A DNA stretch of 28,218 bases from JAGGAG01 sp031402225 (GCA_031402225.1 JANNSD010000163.1:1-28218); one strand, 5' to 3'; shown: positions 14,188 to 22,862, counted from the stretch's first letter. Notes: a model not told the origin generated them from the sequence alone. Program-made: numbers and translations.

Positions 14188-14828
14188 TAGTCCAGCGCCC
14201 GCCACATGTACCAACTCGCCAGCGACCGGTACGGACGCCACTTCTCTGCGTGCATCGTGAGCTCATCCACCGTTGGCAGCTCTTGCTTCCGGTAGGTCAG
14301 CGCGAACCCCTTCCGCACGCCGTAGTCGGCGACCGGCAGCACATCCGGCCGGCCCAGCCGGAAGATCATCAGCATGTGCACCGTCCACGGGCCGATGCCC
14401 CGTACCACCGTGAGCCGCTCGACCACCTCGTCATCACTCAGGCGGCGGATCTGTGCCAGGGTCGGCAGCTCGCCGCTGGTGGTGCGTCGCGCCAGGTCGA
14501 TCATCGCCGCCGTTTTCGCGTTCGAGAGGCCGGCCGCGCGCAGCCGCTCCGGGGGCGTCGCAGCCAGGTCCGCGGGCGTGGGGAACTTCTTCGGGGCGTA
14601 GATCGCGCGTACCCGCCCGAAAATCGTGGCGGCTGCCTTCCCCGACAGCTGCTGGTAGACGATCGACTCCGCCAGCGCATGGAACAGGCTTTGGGTGTGA
14701 GAGAGCTCCAGCCGGATCGGGCGCGAGCGGTCCATCAGTCGAGCGAGGGTCTTGTCGCGAGCCCGGAGGTGCGAGCAGGCGGCATCCCAGTCGTAGGGCA
14801 GCGCGCCGCCGTCAGTGCGTCGCGCCAT
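14187..14828 (-). CDS. DNA-3-methyladenine glycosylase II-like (AlkA/HhH-GPD)
   Basis: A base-excision repair glycosylase of 213 residues. The helix-hairpin-helix is VVRGIGPWTV (about 141-150), and the catalytic Asp168 lies in LPVADYGVRKG at the usual distance. ESIVYQQLSGKAAATIF is the typical AlkA-family helix. The E. coli AlkA N-terminal extra domain is missing, so this is the short form common in bacteria and fungi (Mag1-like). It should excise alkylated purines from DNA. Its ATG overlaps the TGA of the TfoX-like gene by one base, so expression is coupled. Together with tag the window holds two unrelated alkyl-purine glycosylases. Confidence 0.93.
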   Translation of the reverse strand: MARRTDGGALPYDWDAACSHLRARDKTLARLMDRSRPIRLELSHTQSLFHALAESIVYQQLSGKAAATIFGRVRAIYAPKKFPTPADLAATPPERLRAAGLSNAKTAAMIDLARRTTSGELPTLAQIRRLSDDEVVERLTVVRGIGPWTVHMLMIFRLGRPDVLPVADYGVRKGFALTYRKQELPTVDELTMHAEKWRPYRSLASWYMWRALD

Positions 14829-15184
14829 CAGCCCTGCTTCCCCCGCCGAGGCGCCGGCTTCCGCTTCCGGGCCCGACGCGCCACGTCGAGGGCCTTGTCC
14901 GCCCAGAGCCTGAGCGCGTCCGGGGCTTCGAGCACGTCCTCGGGCACAGGATAGTACTGCATCGTCTCGCCGCCCTCCCCAAAGGGCTGGAAGGGCCCGA
15001 GCCCGCGGGCCTCGAAGTCGGCCCGGTTCGAGTCGTCCACCTTGAGATACAGGGTGTCGTCGTCCATGAGGGCAAAGAAGTGTGTCTCGGAGTAGATGCC
15101 CACACCCCCGAACATCTTGCGACTGGTCACGGGGAGGACGCGACCCAGCTGCTCCAGGGCGAACGCGTGGAAGCTCTCGCTCAC
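14828..15184 (-). CDS. TfoX N-terminal domain protein
   Basis: A 118-residue protein made of the TfoX N-terminal domain: ALEQLGRVLPVTSRKMFGGVGIYSE, then FALMDDDTLYLKVDD and the MQYYPVPEDVLE motif. A basic Lys/Arg-rich tail (KRKPAPRRGKQG) follows. TfoX/Sxy proteins act in competence regulation in gammaproteobacteria, but stand-alone N-terminal domains are widespread and their role is unknown. GTG 15184 is used: it comes 4 bases after the stop of the small membrane protein and starts the domain correctly. Longer readings overlap that gene. The next gene, the AlkA-like glycosylase, overlaps by one base. Confidence 0.87.
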   Translation of the reverse strand: MSESFHAFALEQLGRVLPVTSRKMFGGVGIYSETHFFALMDDDTLYLKVDDSNRADFEARGLGPFQPFGEGGETMQYYPVPEDVLEAPDALRLWADKALDVARRARKRKPAPRRGKQG

Positions 15185-15188
15185 GCCA

Positions 15189-15401
15189 TCAGGAAGCGGA
15201 CGCCTCCGGCTTGAAGGTCGCCGCGTCCAGGATCGACCAGAGATGAATGATCCACCCCATCCAGATGAACCACAGCGCGCCGGCCAGCACGAACATGATG
15301 GCACCCTTGAGCGGCCGTCCCTGTAGCAGCTGCCCCAGTCCCGGAATGAAGAAACTCGCCAGCGCGGCGATGACGTTTCCCGATGAGCCCTGGCCTGCCA
15401 T
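15189..15401 (-). CDS. Small two-helix membrane protein
   Basis: A 70-residue protein. After a short glycine-rich start come a hydrophobic helix with ALASFFIPGLGQLLQGR and a second one with GAIMFVLAGALWFIWMGW, then a short soluble tail. The PGLGQL-x-QGR turn resembles TM2-type and related small membrane domains. No function can be given. It sits 32 bases after the DMT transporter and 4 bases before the TfoX-like gene, so it is part of the four-gene minus-strand run ending with the glycosylase. Confidence 0.8.
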   Translation of the reverse strand: MAGQGSSGNVIAALASFFIPGLGQLLQGRPLKGAIMFVLAGALWFIWMGWIIHLWSILDAATFKPEASAS

Positions 15402-15433
15402 GTCTGCCTACCAGTGTGGTGCCAGGTTAAAAC

Positions 15434-16333
15434 TTAATCGGCGTGCGCCGCCGCCTGCGCCGATCGAGCCAGCAGGAGCCCCGCGCCGATGATCGCGAGT
15501 GCGCCGAGGGCCTGTGACAGGGACGGTCGCTCGCCGAACACGGGAATGGCGAGCAGCACGGTGAACAGAATGCCCAGGTAGGTCAGGGCCGAGACCCTGG
15601 CGGCGCTGTCCAGCGCATACGCACGGGTCATGGCCAGCTGCGCGCCCCCCCCGGCCAGTCCGGTGCCGAGCAGGAAGAGCGCCGCCCGCGGCGTCGGGGT
15701 GCGCCACACCGGGATCGACAACGCCACCGTGGCCGCCAGCGCGACGAGCGAGAAGTGCAGCACGACCGCCTCGCCGCTCTCTCCGGCGCCCAGCCGCCGC
15801 AGCAGCATGATGGCGAAGGCATAGAGCAAGGCACCGAATGTCGCGACCGTCGCGACGCCAAGGGCGCCCTGGAAGCGCGGCTGCAGCACCAGCGCCACGC
15901 CGGCAAACGCGATCACCACCGCCAGGCCTGCCGCGCGTGACCGGGGCTCCCCCAGAAACGCGGGTGCCAGCAGCGCCACGAAGATCGGTGCCGTGGCACC
16001 GAGGGTCACCGCGTCGGCCAGTTGGATGCGCGGGGAGGTGAGCGCGTAGAACGTGCAGAGGGCGGAGAGCGTGCCGAAGATGGCCCGGCCCCATGAACCC
16101 CGGCGATCGGTGACACGAAGGGACGCCCCCCGTGCCTGCGCCAGCAGGAAGGCCAGCACCACACCCACGAGGAATCGCGCCGCGGCAACCTCGGGCCACG
16201 GGAGATCGCCGCCGGCCAGCCGGGCGCTTACGTTCATCACCGCGAAGCACACTTGCGCGAGCAGCATCCACCCGAGACCGGCCAGGTGGTGACCGGCGGC
16301 CCCAGGCTCGGCAACGTCATCGATCACGGACAT
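15434..16333 (-). CDS. DMT-superfamily (EamA) transporter
   Basis: A 299-residue inner-membrane protein with about ten predicted helices in two EamA repeats. The first contains LLAQVCFAVMNVSARL and the second LLYAFAIMLLRRLG. The turn after the fourth helix and the AVTLGATAPIFVALLAPAFLGE stretch are typical of drug/metabolite exporters of this family, which export amino acids, nucleotides or other small metabolites. The substrate is not predictable. ATG 16333 is used. It is divergent from the antiporter gene across only 35 bases, so the two promoters must overlap. It is the first gene of the minus-strand run down to 14187. Confidence 0.92.
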   Translation of the reverse strand: MSVIDDVAEPGAAGHHLAGLGWMLLAQVCFAVMNVSARLAGGDLPWPEVAAARFLVGVVLAFLLAQARGASLRVTDRRGSWGRAIFGTLSALCTFYALTSPRIQLADAVTLGATAPIFVALLAPAFLGEPRSRAAGLAVVIAFAGVALVLQPRFQGALGVATVATFGALLYAFAIMLLRRLGAGESGEAVVLHFSLVALAATVALSIPVWRTPTPRAALFLLGTGLAGGGAQLAMTRAYALDSAARVSALTYLGILFTVLLAIPVFGERPSLSQALGALAIIGAGLLLARSAQAAAHAD

Positions 16334-16368
16334 GGCGGGGGAAGTTACATGCAGCGGCGGTCCGCACG

Positions 16369-18420
16369 GTGAGTCCCTACCTGTTCCTGCAGGACCTGGC
16401 GCTCGTGCTGTGCGCCGCGGCGCTCACCACGGTCGCTTGCCAGCGGCTGCGGCTGCCGGTGGTGCTCGGCTACCTGCTCGCCGGGATCATTGTCGGCCCG
16501 CATACGCCGATCCCGTTCTTTGCGCACGAAGAAACCGTGCGTACCCTGGCCGAGCTGGGCGTCATCCTGCTGATGTTCTCCCTTGGTCTCGAGTTCAACT
16601 TGCGCGCGCTGGGCCGCGTCATCCCCACCGCCGGCGTCGTCGCCCTGATCGAGGTTGGCCTCACCTTCGGGTTGGGTTTCCAGGTGGCCGCGCTCTTCGG
16701 GCTTGGCACCCGCACCAGCCTGCTGGCCGGGGCCCTGGTGTCCATCTCCTCCACCATGATCGTCTCGCACGCCTTCCAGGACCTGCGGTTCGAAAAGCGC
16801 GCCCGCGAGTTCGTCTTCGGTATCCTGATCGCCGAGGACCTGGTGGCGATCCTGATGCTGGCCACCCTGTCCGCGATCGCCGCCGGGAGCAGCGATACCG
16901 GGAACGTCCTGCTGACCACCGCGGGGCGCCTCGTGCTGGTGGTGGCGGCGGTGCTCGGCCTTGGCCTGCTGGTGGTGCCCCGGGTGTTCCGCGCGATCGT
17001 GGCGCTGCGACGCCGGGAGACGCTGCTGGTTACCAGCGTGGGGTTCTGCTTCGCGCTGGCGCTCTTCGCCCAGTCGCAGGGTCTCTCGGTGGCCCTCGGC
17101 GGCTTCCTGGCTGGCGCGCTGATCTCCGACGCCGGTGTGTCCCGGCACGTCGAACCGCTGGTCGAGCCGCTGCGCGACATGTTTACCGGCATCTTCTTCG
17201 TGTCCATCGGCATGCTCTTCGACCCGGCGGGCGCGCTGCGCGACTGGCCCCTCGTCCTCGCGCTGACGCTTGTGGTCGTGGTGGGCAAGTCGGTGGGTGT
17301 CACGCTGGGGTCGTTCCTTTCGGGACAGCCGGTGCGCACCGCCGTGCAGGCTGGCATGAGCCTCACCCAGATCGGCGAGTTCTCCTTTGTGCTGGCGAGT
17401 ATTGGCGCCGGCCTCAGCGCCGGGGCTGGTCGGCTGTTCAGCGTCGCGGTGGCCGTCGCGATGCTGACCGCGTTCACCACGCCGCTGCTGATGGGTCGGG
17501 CGGAACGGATCGCCCTCACCGTCGACGCCCGCCTGCCACGCTCGCTGCAGACCTTCGTGTCGCTCTACGGCTCCTGGCTGGAGCTGCTGCGACAGCCACG
17601 GACGGTGTCGGTGTGGTCGCTGGTGCGCCGCGGCCTGGTCTTCCTGCTGCTCTACGCCGCGGTCCTCTCCGGCATCGTCATCGCCGCGGCGCTCAACCTG
17701 CCCGCGCTCGAGATCTTCCTGGAGCGACAGTTCGCGGTCGGTCCGGAGGCGGCGTCGATGCTCGCCATCGTCTGCACCGGACTCGTCGCCTTGCCCTTCG
17801 CGGTCCTGATGGTGCGGGCGGGGCGGGGCATTGCCGAGCGACTGGCGACGCGCGCCCTTCCACCGCCCCCGCGCGGCGTCGATCAGGGCCGGGCGCCGCG
17901 GCGCACGCTGGTGCTCGCGCTCCAGGTCGCAGCGCTGCTCGGGGTGGGTCTCCTGATCGTGGCGGTCACCCAGCCGTTCCTGCCGCAGATGAGCGCCCCC
18001 GCCCTCATCGGGATCGTCCTGGCGTTCCTGAGCGTGGCCTTCTGGCGCGCCGCACAGGACCTGCAGGGCCACGTGCGTGCCACGGCGGAGGTGGCAGCGC
18101 ACATGCTGCTCACGGCGGAGCATCACCGGGCCGACACCCCCGATGCCGCGCTCGCCCAGGTGGAGAAGCTGCTCCCCGGCATCGGGCGGCTCTCCGCCTT
18201 TTCGGTGGAGGTGGGAGGTCCGGCCGACAAGCACACGCTGGCCGAGCTCAACCTGCGCGGACTTACCGGGGCCACCGTGGTGGCGGTGAGCCGTGGCGAC
18301 CGCCCGCTCATCTATCCGTCGGGCCGCGTGCAGCTGGAGGCCGGCGACGTGCTGGCGCTGAGTGGCACCACCGAGGCCATTGCCGCCGCCAGCGAACGGT
18401 TGACTGGCCCACACGCCTGA
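16369..18420 (+). CDS. CPA2-family cation/proton antiporter (KefB-like) with C-terminal TrkA-C domain
   Basis: A 683-residue membrane protein. The N-terminal Na+/H+ exchanger domain (about 1-375) contains LGYLLAGIIVGPHTP, LGVILLMFSLGLEF, Glu156-Asp157 in ILIAEDLVAI, Lys307 in VVVVGKSVG and the SLTQIGEFSFVL motif. These are hallmarks of CPA2 K+ or Na+/H+ antiporters. A second hydrophobic region (about 425-570) is followed by an RCK_C/TrkA-C module (about 600-680) with LAELNLRGLTGATVVAV and LEAGDVLALSG, likely a nucleotide or ligand regulatory site. The TrkA-N nucleotide-binding domain of Kef proteins is absent. GTG 16369 is the only suitable start. The decarboxylase gene follows after 14 bases. 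Confidence 0.93.
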   Translation: MSPYLFLQDLALVLCAAALTTVACQRLRLPVVLGYLLAGIIVGPHTPIPFFAHEETVRTLAELGVILLMFSLGLEFNLRALGRVIPTAGVVALIEVGLTFGLGFQVAALFGLGTRTSLLAGALVSISSTMIVSHAFQDLRFEKRAREFVFGILIAEDLVAILMLATLSAIAAGSSDTGNVLLTTAGRLVLVVAAVLGLGLLVVPRVFRAIVALRRRETLLVTSVGFCFALALFAQSQGLSVALGGFLAGALISDAGVSRHVEPLVEPLRDMFTGIFFVSIGMLFDPAGALRDWPLVLALTLVVVVGKSVGVTLGSFLSGQPVRTAVQAGMSLTQIGEFSFVLASIGAGLSAGAGRLFSVAVAVAMLTAFTTPLLMGRAERIALTVDARLPRSLQTFVSLYGSWLELLRQPRTVSVWSLVRRGLVFLLLYAAVLSGIVIAAALNLPALEIFLERQFAVGPEAASMLAIVCTGLVALPFAVLMVRAGRGIAERLATRALPPPPRGVDQGRAPRRTLVLALQVAALLGVGLLIVAVTQPFLPQMSAPALIGIVLAFLSVAFWRAAQDLQGHVRATAEVAAHMLLTAEHHRADTPDAALAQVEKLLPGIGRLSAFSVEVGGPADKHTLAELNLRGLTGATVVAVSRGDRPLIYPSGRVQLEAGDVLALSGTTEAIAAASERLTGPHA

Positions 18421-18434
18421 TGGGAGGGCAGGGA

Positions 18435-19844
18435 ATGGAAATCAGTGAGTTCCGCCGCGCCGGTCATGAACTCATCGACTGGATCGCCGACTACCTCAAG
18501 GACGTCGAGCGCCTCCCGGTCACCCCCGATGTACGGCCCGGCGACATTCGCCGTTCGCTCCCGGCGTCCCCGCCGCAAGCCGCCGAGCCCACCGAGCAGC
18601 TGATGAACGATTTCGGCCGGCTGATCCTGCCCGGCATGACGCACTGGGGTCACCCCGGATTCTTCGCCTACTTCCCGTCCAACGCGAGTCCACCGTCGAT
18701 GCTCGCGGAGATGCTGACCGCCGCGATCGGCGCCCAGTGCATGTCATGGCAGACGTCGCCGGCCGCGACCGAGCTGGAACAGGTCACCATGGAATGGGTG
18801 CGGCAGATGCTCGGCCTTCCGGAGGGATTCACCGGCGTCATCCAGGATACGTCATCCACCGCCACGCTCGTGTCGCTGCTCACCGCGCGTGAGCGCGCCA
18901 CCGGTTTCGCCTCCGCGATCCACGGCCTGCAGGGAGTGGAGGGCAGGCTCACCGTCTACACCTCGCGCGAGCGGCATTCCTCCGTGGACAAGGCGGTGCG
19001 GCTGGCGGGCTACGGGATCGAGCAGTTGCGGCTCATCGACCTCGACGACACGTATGCCCTGCGGCCCGACGCGCTTGAGGCCGCCATCCAGGCGGACCTG
19101 GCCCAGGGGCTCGTTCCCGCTGCCGTGGTGGCGACCACCGGCACCACCGGTTCCACCGCCATTGACCCGCTCCGCCCCATTGGCGAGATCTGCCGGAAGC
19201 ACGGCATCTGGCTGCACGTGGATGCGTCCTACGCCGGCTCCGCCGCCATGCTTCCCGAGAAACGCTGGATCATCGACGGCGTCGAGCACGCCGACAGCTT
19301 CGTGTTCAATCCCCACAAGTGGATGCTGGTCAACTTCGACTGCTCCGCGTATTTCGTGAAGGATGTGGACGCGCTGCTGCGCACCTTTTCGGCGAGCCCG
19401 GAGTACCTCCGCACCGCTCACGACGCGGAGGTGGTCAACTTCCGCGACTGGGGCATCCAGCTCGGACGCCGGTTTCGCGCGCTCAAGCTCTGGTGGGTCA
19501 TCAAGAGCTACGGTGTGGAAGGGTTGCAGGCGATCCTGCGGCAGCACTGCGCGTGGGCCGCGGCATTCGCCGGGTGGGTGTCCGCGGACAGCCGCTTCGA
19601 GGTGCTGGCGCCGGTGCCACTCGCGCTGGTGTGCTTCCGGCTTCGCCCCCGCGCCGGCGAAGACGCCGCCGCCGTCGACGAGCGCAACCGCGAGCTGCTG
19701 GCCCGCATCAACGCGACGCGTCAGGTGTACCTGAGCCACACCGTCCTCGACGGCCGCTACACCATCCGCATGGCCATCGGCGCCCGCGCCACGGAGCTTC
19801 AGCATGTCGAGGAGGCCTGGGCACTGATCGCGGCGAGTGCCTAG
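18435..19844 (+). CDS. Pyridoxal-phosphate group II decarboxylase, aromatic-L-amino-acid decarboxylase-like
   Basis: A 469-residue fold-type I PLP enzyme. HWGHPGFFAYFP (70-81) matches the substrate-side motif. His181 stacks on PLP, Asp263 in WLHVDASYAGSA binds the pyridine nitrogen, and Lys295 in NPHKWM forms the Schiff base. The Tyr of SASPEYLR, at the position of the loop Tyr332 of mammalian DOPA decarboxylase, is retained, which favours amine formation over aldehyde synthesis. The family acts on Phe, Tyr, DOPA or Trp, and the substrate here is unproven. ATG 18435 has GGAGG 7-8 bases upstream. ATG 18420, overlapping the antiporter stop, is an alternative. It is cotranscribed with the antiporter. 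Confidence 0.92.
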   Translation: MEISEFRRAGHELIDWIADYLKDVERLPVTPDVRPGDIRRSLPASPPQAAEPTEQLMNDFGRLILPGMTHWGHPGFFAYFPSNASPPSMLAEMLTAAIGAQCMSWQTSPAATELEQVTMEWVRQMLGLPEGFTGVIQDTSSTATLVSLLTARERATGFASAIHGLQGVEGRLTVYTSRERHSSVDKAVRLAGYGIEQLRLIDLDDTYALRPDALEAAIQADLAQGLVPAAVVATTGTTGSTAIDPLRPIGEICRKHGIWLHVDASYAGSAAMLPEKRWIIDGVEHADSFVFNPHKWMLVNFDCSAYFVKDVDALLRTFSASPEYLRTAHDAEVVNFRDWGIQLGRRFRALKLWWVIKSYGVEGLQAILRQHCAWAAAFAGWVSADSRFEVLAPVPLALVCFRLRPRAGEDAAAVDERNRELLARINATRQVYLSHTVLDGRYTIRMAIGARATELQHVEEAWALIAASA

Positions 19845-19977
19845 CGATGTGCCGGTCGAACGGGGATGGCTCCGAAGGCACCGTTGCCCGGCGCGCTCTG
19901 AATCGAAGGTCGTGGACCCCGGGTGGTGGGTGCAGCGACGGCACGTGTGCCGCAGGGGCGACCCCGGAGACCGGCAC

Positions 19978-22767
19978 TCAGACGAAGGCCGGCTCGTTGA
20001 GCACCTCTCTCAGGTACCGCCCCGTGTGCGACCCCGCCACCGTCGCCAGTGCTTCCGGTGTGCCCTGCGCTACCACCCGCCCGCCCTCCGCGCCGGCCTC
20101 GGGCCCCATGTCGATCACCCAGTCGGCCCGCTTGATCACGTCCATGTGATGCTCGATGACGAGCACCGTATGGCCCGCGTCCACCAGCCGGTCGAGCACG
20201 CTCATGAGCACCCGCACGTCGTCAAGGTGCAGTCCCGTGGTGGGCTCGTCCAGGATGTACAGCTTGCGCCCCGCCTTCTTGCCCGCCTGGGCCAGCTCGC
20301 GCGCAATCTTCAGGCGCTGCGCCTCGCCGCCCGAGAGCGTCGTGGCCGGCTGGCCCAGGCGGAGATAGCCGAGCCCCACCTGCTGCAGGTGCCACAGGGC
20401 CACCCCCAGCTTCGGCTGGTGCCGGAAGCGTGACACCGCCTCCTCGACCGTCCACTGCAGGACATCGTGCACCGAGTGGCCGTGGATCCTGACGTCGAGC
20501 ACGTCCCGCTTGAAGCGCGAGGCGCCGCAGGCCTCGCACGGCACGAAGACATCGGCCAGGAACACCATCTCCACCTGCACGTGCCCCGCGCCCTCGCAGG
20601 TTTCGCAGCGACCACCGGGCAGGTTGAACGAGAACGTGGCGGGCGTGTACTTCCGCTGGCGTGAGAGCGGCTGCGCGGCAAACAGCTCCCGGATCTCGTC
20701 GAACGCCTTGATGTAGGTCACCGGATTGGAGCGGGGGCTGCGCCCGATCGGTGACTGGTCCACCAGCAGCACATCCTGCAGCCACTCGGCGCCCGATACC
20801 ACACCTTCACCCACCGCTTCACCCAGGTGCGACTTCGCCGAGTGGCCGCCGTGCAGCCGGGCCTCGAGCTGCCGGTACAGCACGTCATGGATCAGCGTGC
20901 TCTTGCCGGAGCCCGACACTCCCGTCACCGCGGTGAGCGTGCCCAGGGGGATATCGCAGTCGGCACCCTGCAGGTTGTGCAGCCGCGCCCCGCGCAGCTT
21001 GAGCCATCGTGGTCCCGCTACCCGTCGGACGCTGGGCACCCCGATGCGCTTTTCACCGGTGAGGTACTGCCCCGTGAGCGATTGGAGCGGCCCCGTGATC
21101 GGGCCCGCGTGCACCACCCGGCCACCATGCTCCCCGGCGCCCGGACCCAGTTCGAGCATGAAGTCTGCCTGCCGGATCGCCGTGATGTCGTGTTCCACCA
21201 CCACCACCGTGTTCCCGCCGTCGCGCAGCCGTCGCAATAGGCCCAGCAGCCGGTCGGTGTCGCGCGGGTGCAGCCCGATCGATGGCTCGTCGAGCACGTA
21301 CAGCGTATCCACCAGCCGGGAGCCGAGCGCGTTGGAGAGGGCGATGCGCTGCGCTTCACCGCCCGAGAGTGTGCGGGTCTGCCGGTCCAGCGTCAGGTAG
21401 CCGAGGCCCACGTCGCGCAGGTACTCGACGCGCGGCGCCAGCTCGTCCAGCACCGACTGCCCGATCTCCCGCTCGTGCCGTGTCAGCGGCAGCGTCGCCA
21501 GCCAGGCGTGCAGTCCGTCGATCGACAGCGCGGCGACGTCGGAGATGACGTTTCCGGCCACTTTCACCGCGCGCGCGTGCGCGTTGAGCCGCCCGCCGCC
21601 GCACGACGGACACGTCTCGGCCAGCTGATACTGCCGCAGGAACACCCGGATGTACTGCTTGTAGCGCTTCTCCTCCAGTCCCTTGAGGAAGGGGAAGATG
21701 CCGAGATAGCGGCCGCTCTTGCCGTGCAGCAGTTCACGCCGCACCACCACCTTGAGCTTCTTCCAGGGCGCGTTGACATCGGCATCGAGTTCCTTCGCCC
21801 GCTTGTCGAGGGCCCGGCGGCGCGACTCGTAGCGCGGCTTGGTCCACGGATCGATCGCGCCATCCGAGATGGCCAGCGACGGATCGGGCACGATCAGCGA
21901 CTCGGCGTACTCCAGCACCGCGCCAAAACCGTTGCAGGCCTCGCAGGCGCCCCGCGGGTTGTTGAAGGAAAAGAGGTTGGGCGTGAGCGGCACCGACGGC
22001 GTGTCGCACGCGCTGCAGGCGGGGAACACCGTGAAGCGCAGCCGGCCGCCGTCGTGCAGCACCAGTGCAACCCCTTCGCCCTCGCCGAACGCGGTGCCCA
22101 GCGCCTCCGCGAGGCGCGCGGGCGGGCCCTCCGATCCCATCACCAGGCGGTCGATCACCACCAGCAGTTCCTTCGCCTTCGCGAGGTTGGCCCTGGCCGG
22201 CAATTCATCCAGGTGCAGCGGTGCGCCATCGGCCAGCACCCGGAGAAAGCCGAGCGCCCGCAGGTTCTCCACGATGAGGCCGTGACTCGCGCGCGCCGAC
22301 GCCGGCAGCGGGAACGCCACCTGCAGCCGCCCGGACACCACCCCGGCCGTGGCGTCGGTGGCCGACTGCACCGTGTCGCGCCGCACCGGGGCGCCGCACG
22401 CGCGGCAGTAGGGCGTGCCGATGCGGGCCCAGAGCAGCCGAAGGAAATCGTACACCTCGGTTGCGGTGCCAACGGTGGAGCGGCTGGAGACGGTGGGATT
22501 GCGCTGCTCGATGGCCACCGCCGGTGCCAGTCCCTCGAGCCGGTCCACCAGCGGCTTCGGCATCCGCTCCAGGAACTGCTTGGCGTAGGTGGACAGCGAC
22601 TCGATGTACCGCCGCTGCCCCTCGGCGTACAGCGTATCGAACGCGAGACTCGATTTCCCCGACCCCGACGGGCCGGTGATCACGATGAGCGCCCGGTGGG
22701 GCAGGTCGACCGTGACGCCCTGCAGGTTGTGCTGGCGCGCGTTGACGATGCGAATGACGTCCGGCAT
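19978..22767 (-). CDS. uvrA: UvrA-family excinuclease ABC subunit A (possibly a divergent paralogue)
   Basis: A 929-residue UvrA-type tandem ABC ATPase for damage recognition in nucleotide excision repair. Walker A motifs are GPSGSGKSS (about 32-40) and GVSGSGKST (about 615). Signatures LSGGEAQRIALS (about 466) and LSGGEAQRLKIA (about 810) and two DEP Walker B motifs are present. Three zinc modules are visible: YCRACG, CSACD...CEACNGFG, and CETCEGAG...CEACG. The UvrB-binding and insertion domains are present, so it is not a truncated UvrA2. Two motifs differ from the usual: EQRNPTVSSRSTVGT before the first Zn module, and VEMVFLADVFVPCE instead of VEMHFLPDVYVPC. The ATG is at 22767, with a near-leaderless promoter candidate. 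It converges on the decarboxylase gene. Confidence 0.93.
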   Translation of the reverse strand: MPDVIRIVNARQHNLQGVTVDLPHRALIVITGPSGSGKSSLAFDTLYAEGQRRYIESLSTYAKQFLERMPKPLVDRLEGLAPAVAIEQRNPTVSSRSTVGTATEVYDFLRLLWARIGTPYCRACGAPVRRDTVQSATDATAGVVSGRLQVAFPLPASARASHGLIVENLRALGFLRVLADGAPLHLDELPARANLAKAKELLVVIDRLVMGSEGPPARLAEALGTAFGEGEGVALVLHDGGRLRFTVFPACSACDTPSVPLTPNLFSFNNPRGACEACNGFGAVLEYAESLIVPDPSLAISDGAIDPWTKPRYESRRRALDKRAKELDADVNAPWKKLKVVVRRELLHGKSGRYLGIFPFLKGLEEKRYKQYIRVFLRQYQLAETCPSCGGGRLNAHARAVKVAGNVISDVAALSIDGLHAWLATLPLTRHEREIGQSVLDELAPRVEYLRDVGLGYLTLDRQTRTLSGGEAQRIALSNALGSRLVDTLYVLDEPSIGLHPRDTDRLLGLLRRLRDGGNTVVVVEHDITAIRQADFMLELGPGAGEHGGRVVHAGPITGPLQSLTGQYLTGEKRIGVPSVRRVAGPRWLKLRGARLHNLQGADCDIPLGTLTAVTGVSGSGKSTLIHDVLYRQLEARLHGGHSAKSHLGEAVGEGVVSGAEWLQDVLLVDQSPIGRSPRSNPVTYIKAFDEIRELFAAQPLSRQRKYTPATFSFNLPGGRCETCEGAGHVQVEMVFLADVFVPCEACGASRFKRDVLDVRIHGHSVHDVLQWTVEEAVSRFRHQPKLGVALWHLQQVGLGYLRLGQPATTLSGGEAQRLKIARELAQAGKKAGRKLYILDEPTTGLHLDDVRVLMSVLDRLVDAGHTVLVIEHHMDVIKRADWVIDMGPEAGAEGGRVVAQGTPEALATVAGSHTGRYLREVLNEPAFV

Positions 22768-22776
22768 GCGGATCGA

Positions 22777-22805
22777 AGAATAGCGGGCGCCCTCACTTCG
22801 GGAAA
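22777..22805 (-). promoter_or_regulatory. Candidate uvrA promoter
   Basis: On the minus strand, TTTCCC (22805-22800), a 17-base spacer and TATTCT (22782-22777) would start transcription at about 22770, within a few bases of the ATG at 22767. The mRNA would be nearly leaderless. No LexA-like box is visible in the divergent gap. The -35 is weak. Confidence 0.25.
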
Positions 22806-22862
22806 GCTTCGGGTGCCGGCACCTGTGACCGGTGGGCGTGCCCCGCTACGTTTCGGCGCCGC

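Noticed and set aside
16345..18414. A 689-codon open frame on the minus strand opposite the antiporter
   Set aside because: It is the complement of a clear CPA2 antiporter gene and its composition (His, Arg, Gly and Gln rich, no domain) is typical of an antisense frame in GC-rich DNA.
16332..18434. In-frame extension joining the decarboxylase to about 700 upstream codons
   Set aside because: The upstream part is an alternative frame of the antiporter and is Arg/Gly/Pro-rich without domains. A ribosome-binding site and the proper family N-terminus are at 18435.
19845..19977. Small hairpin CGGCA-CGTG-TGCCG between the decarboxylase and uvrA as a terminator
   Set aside because: The stem is only 5 bp, with no U-tract on either strand. 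Too weak to call.
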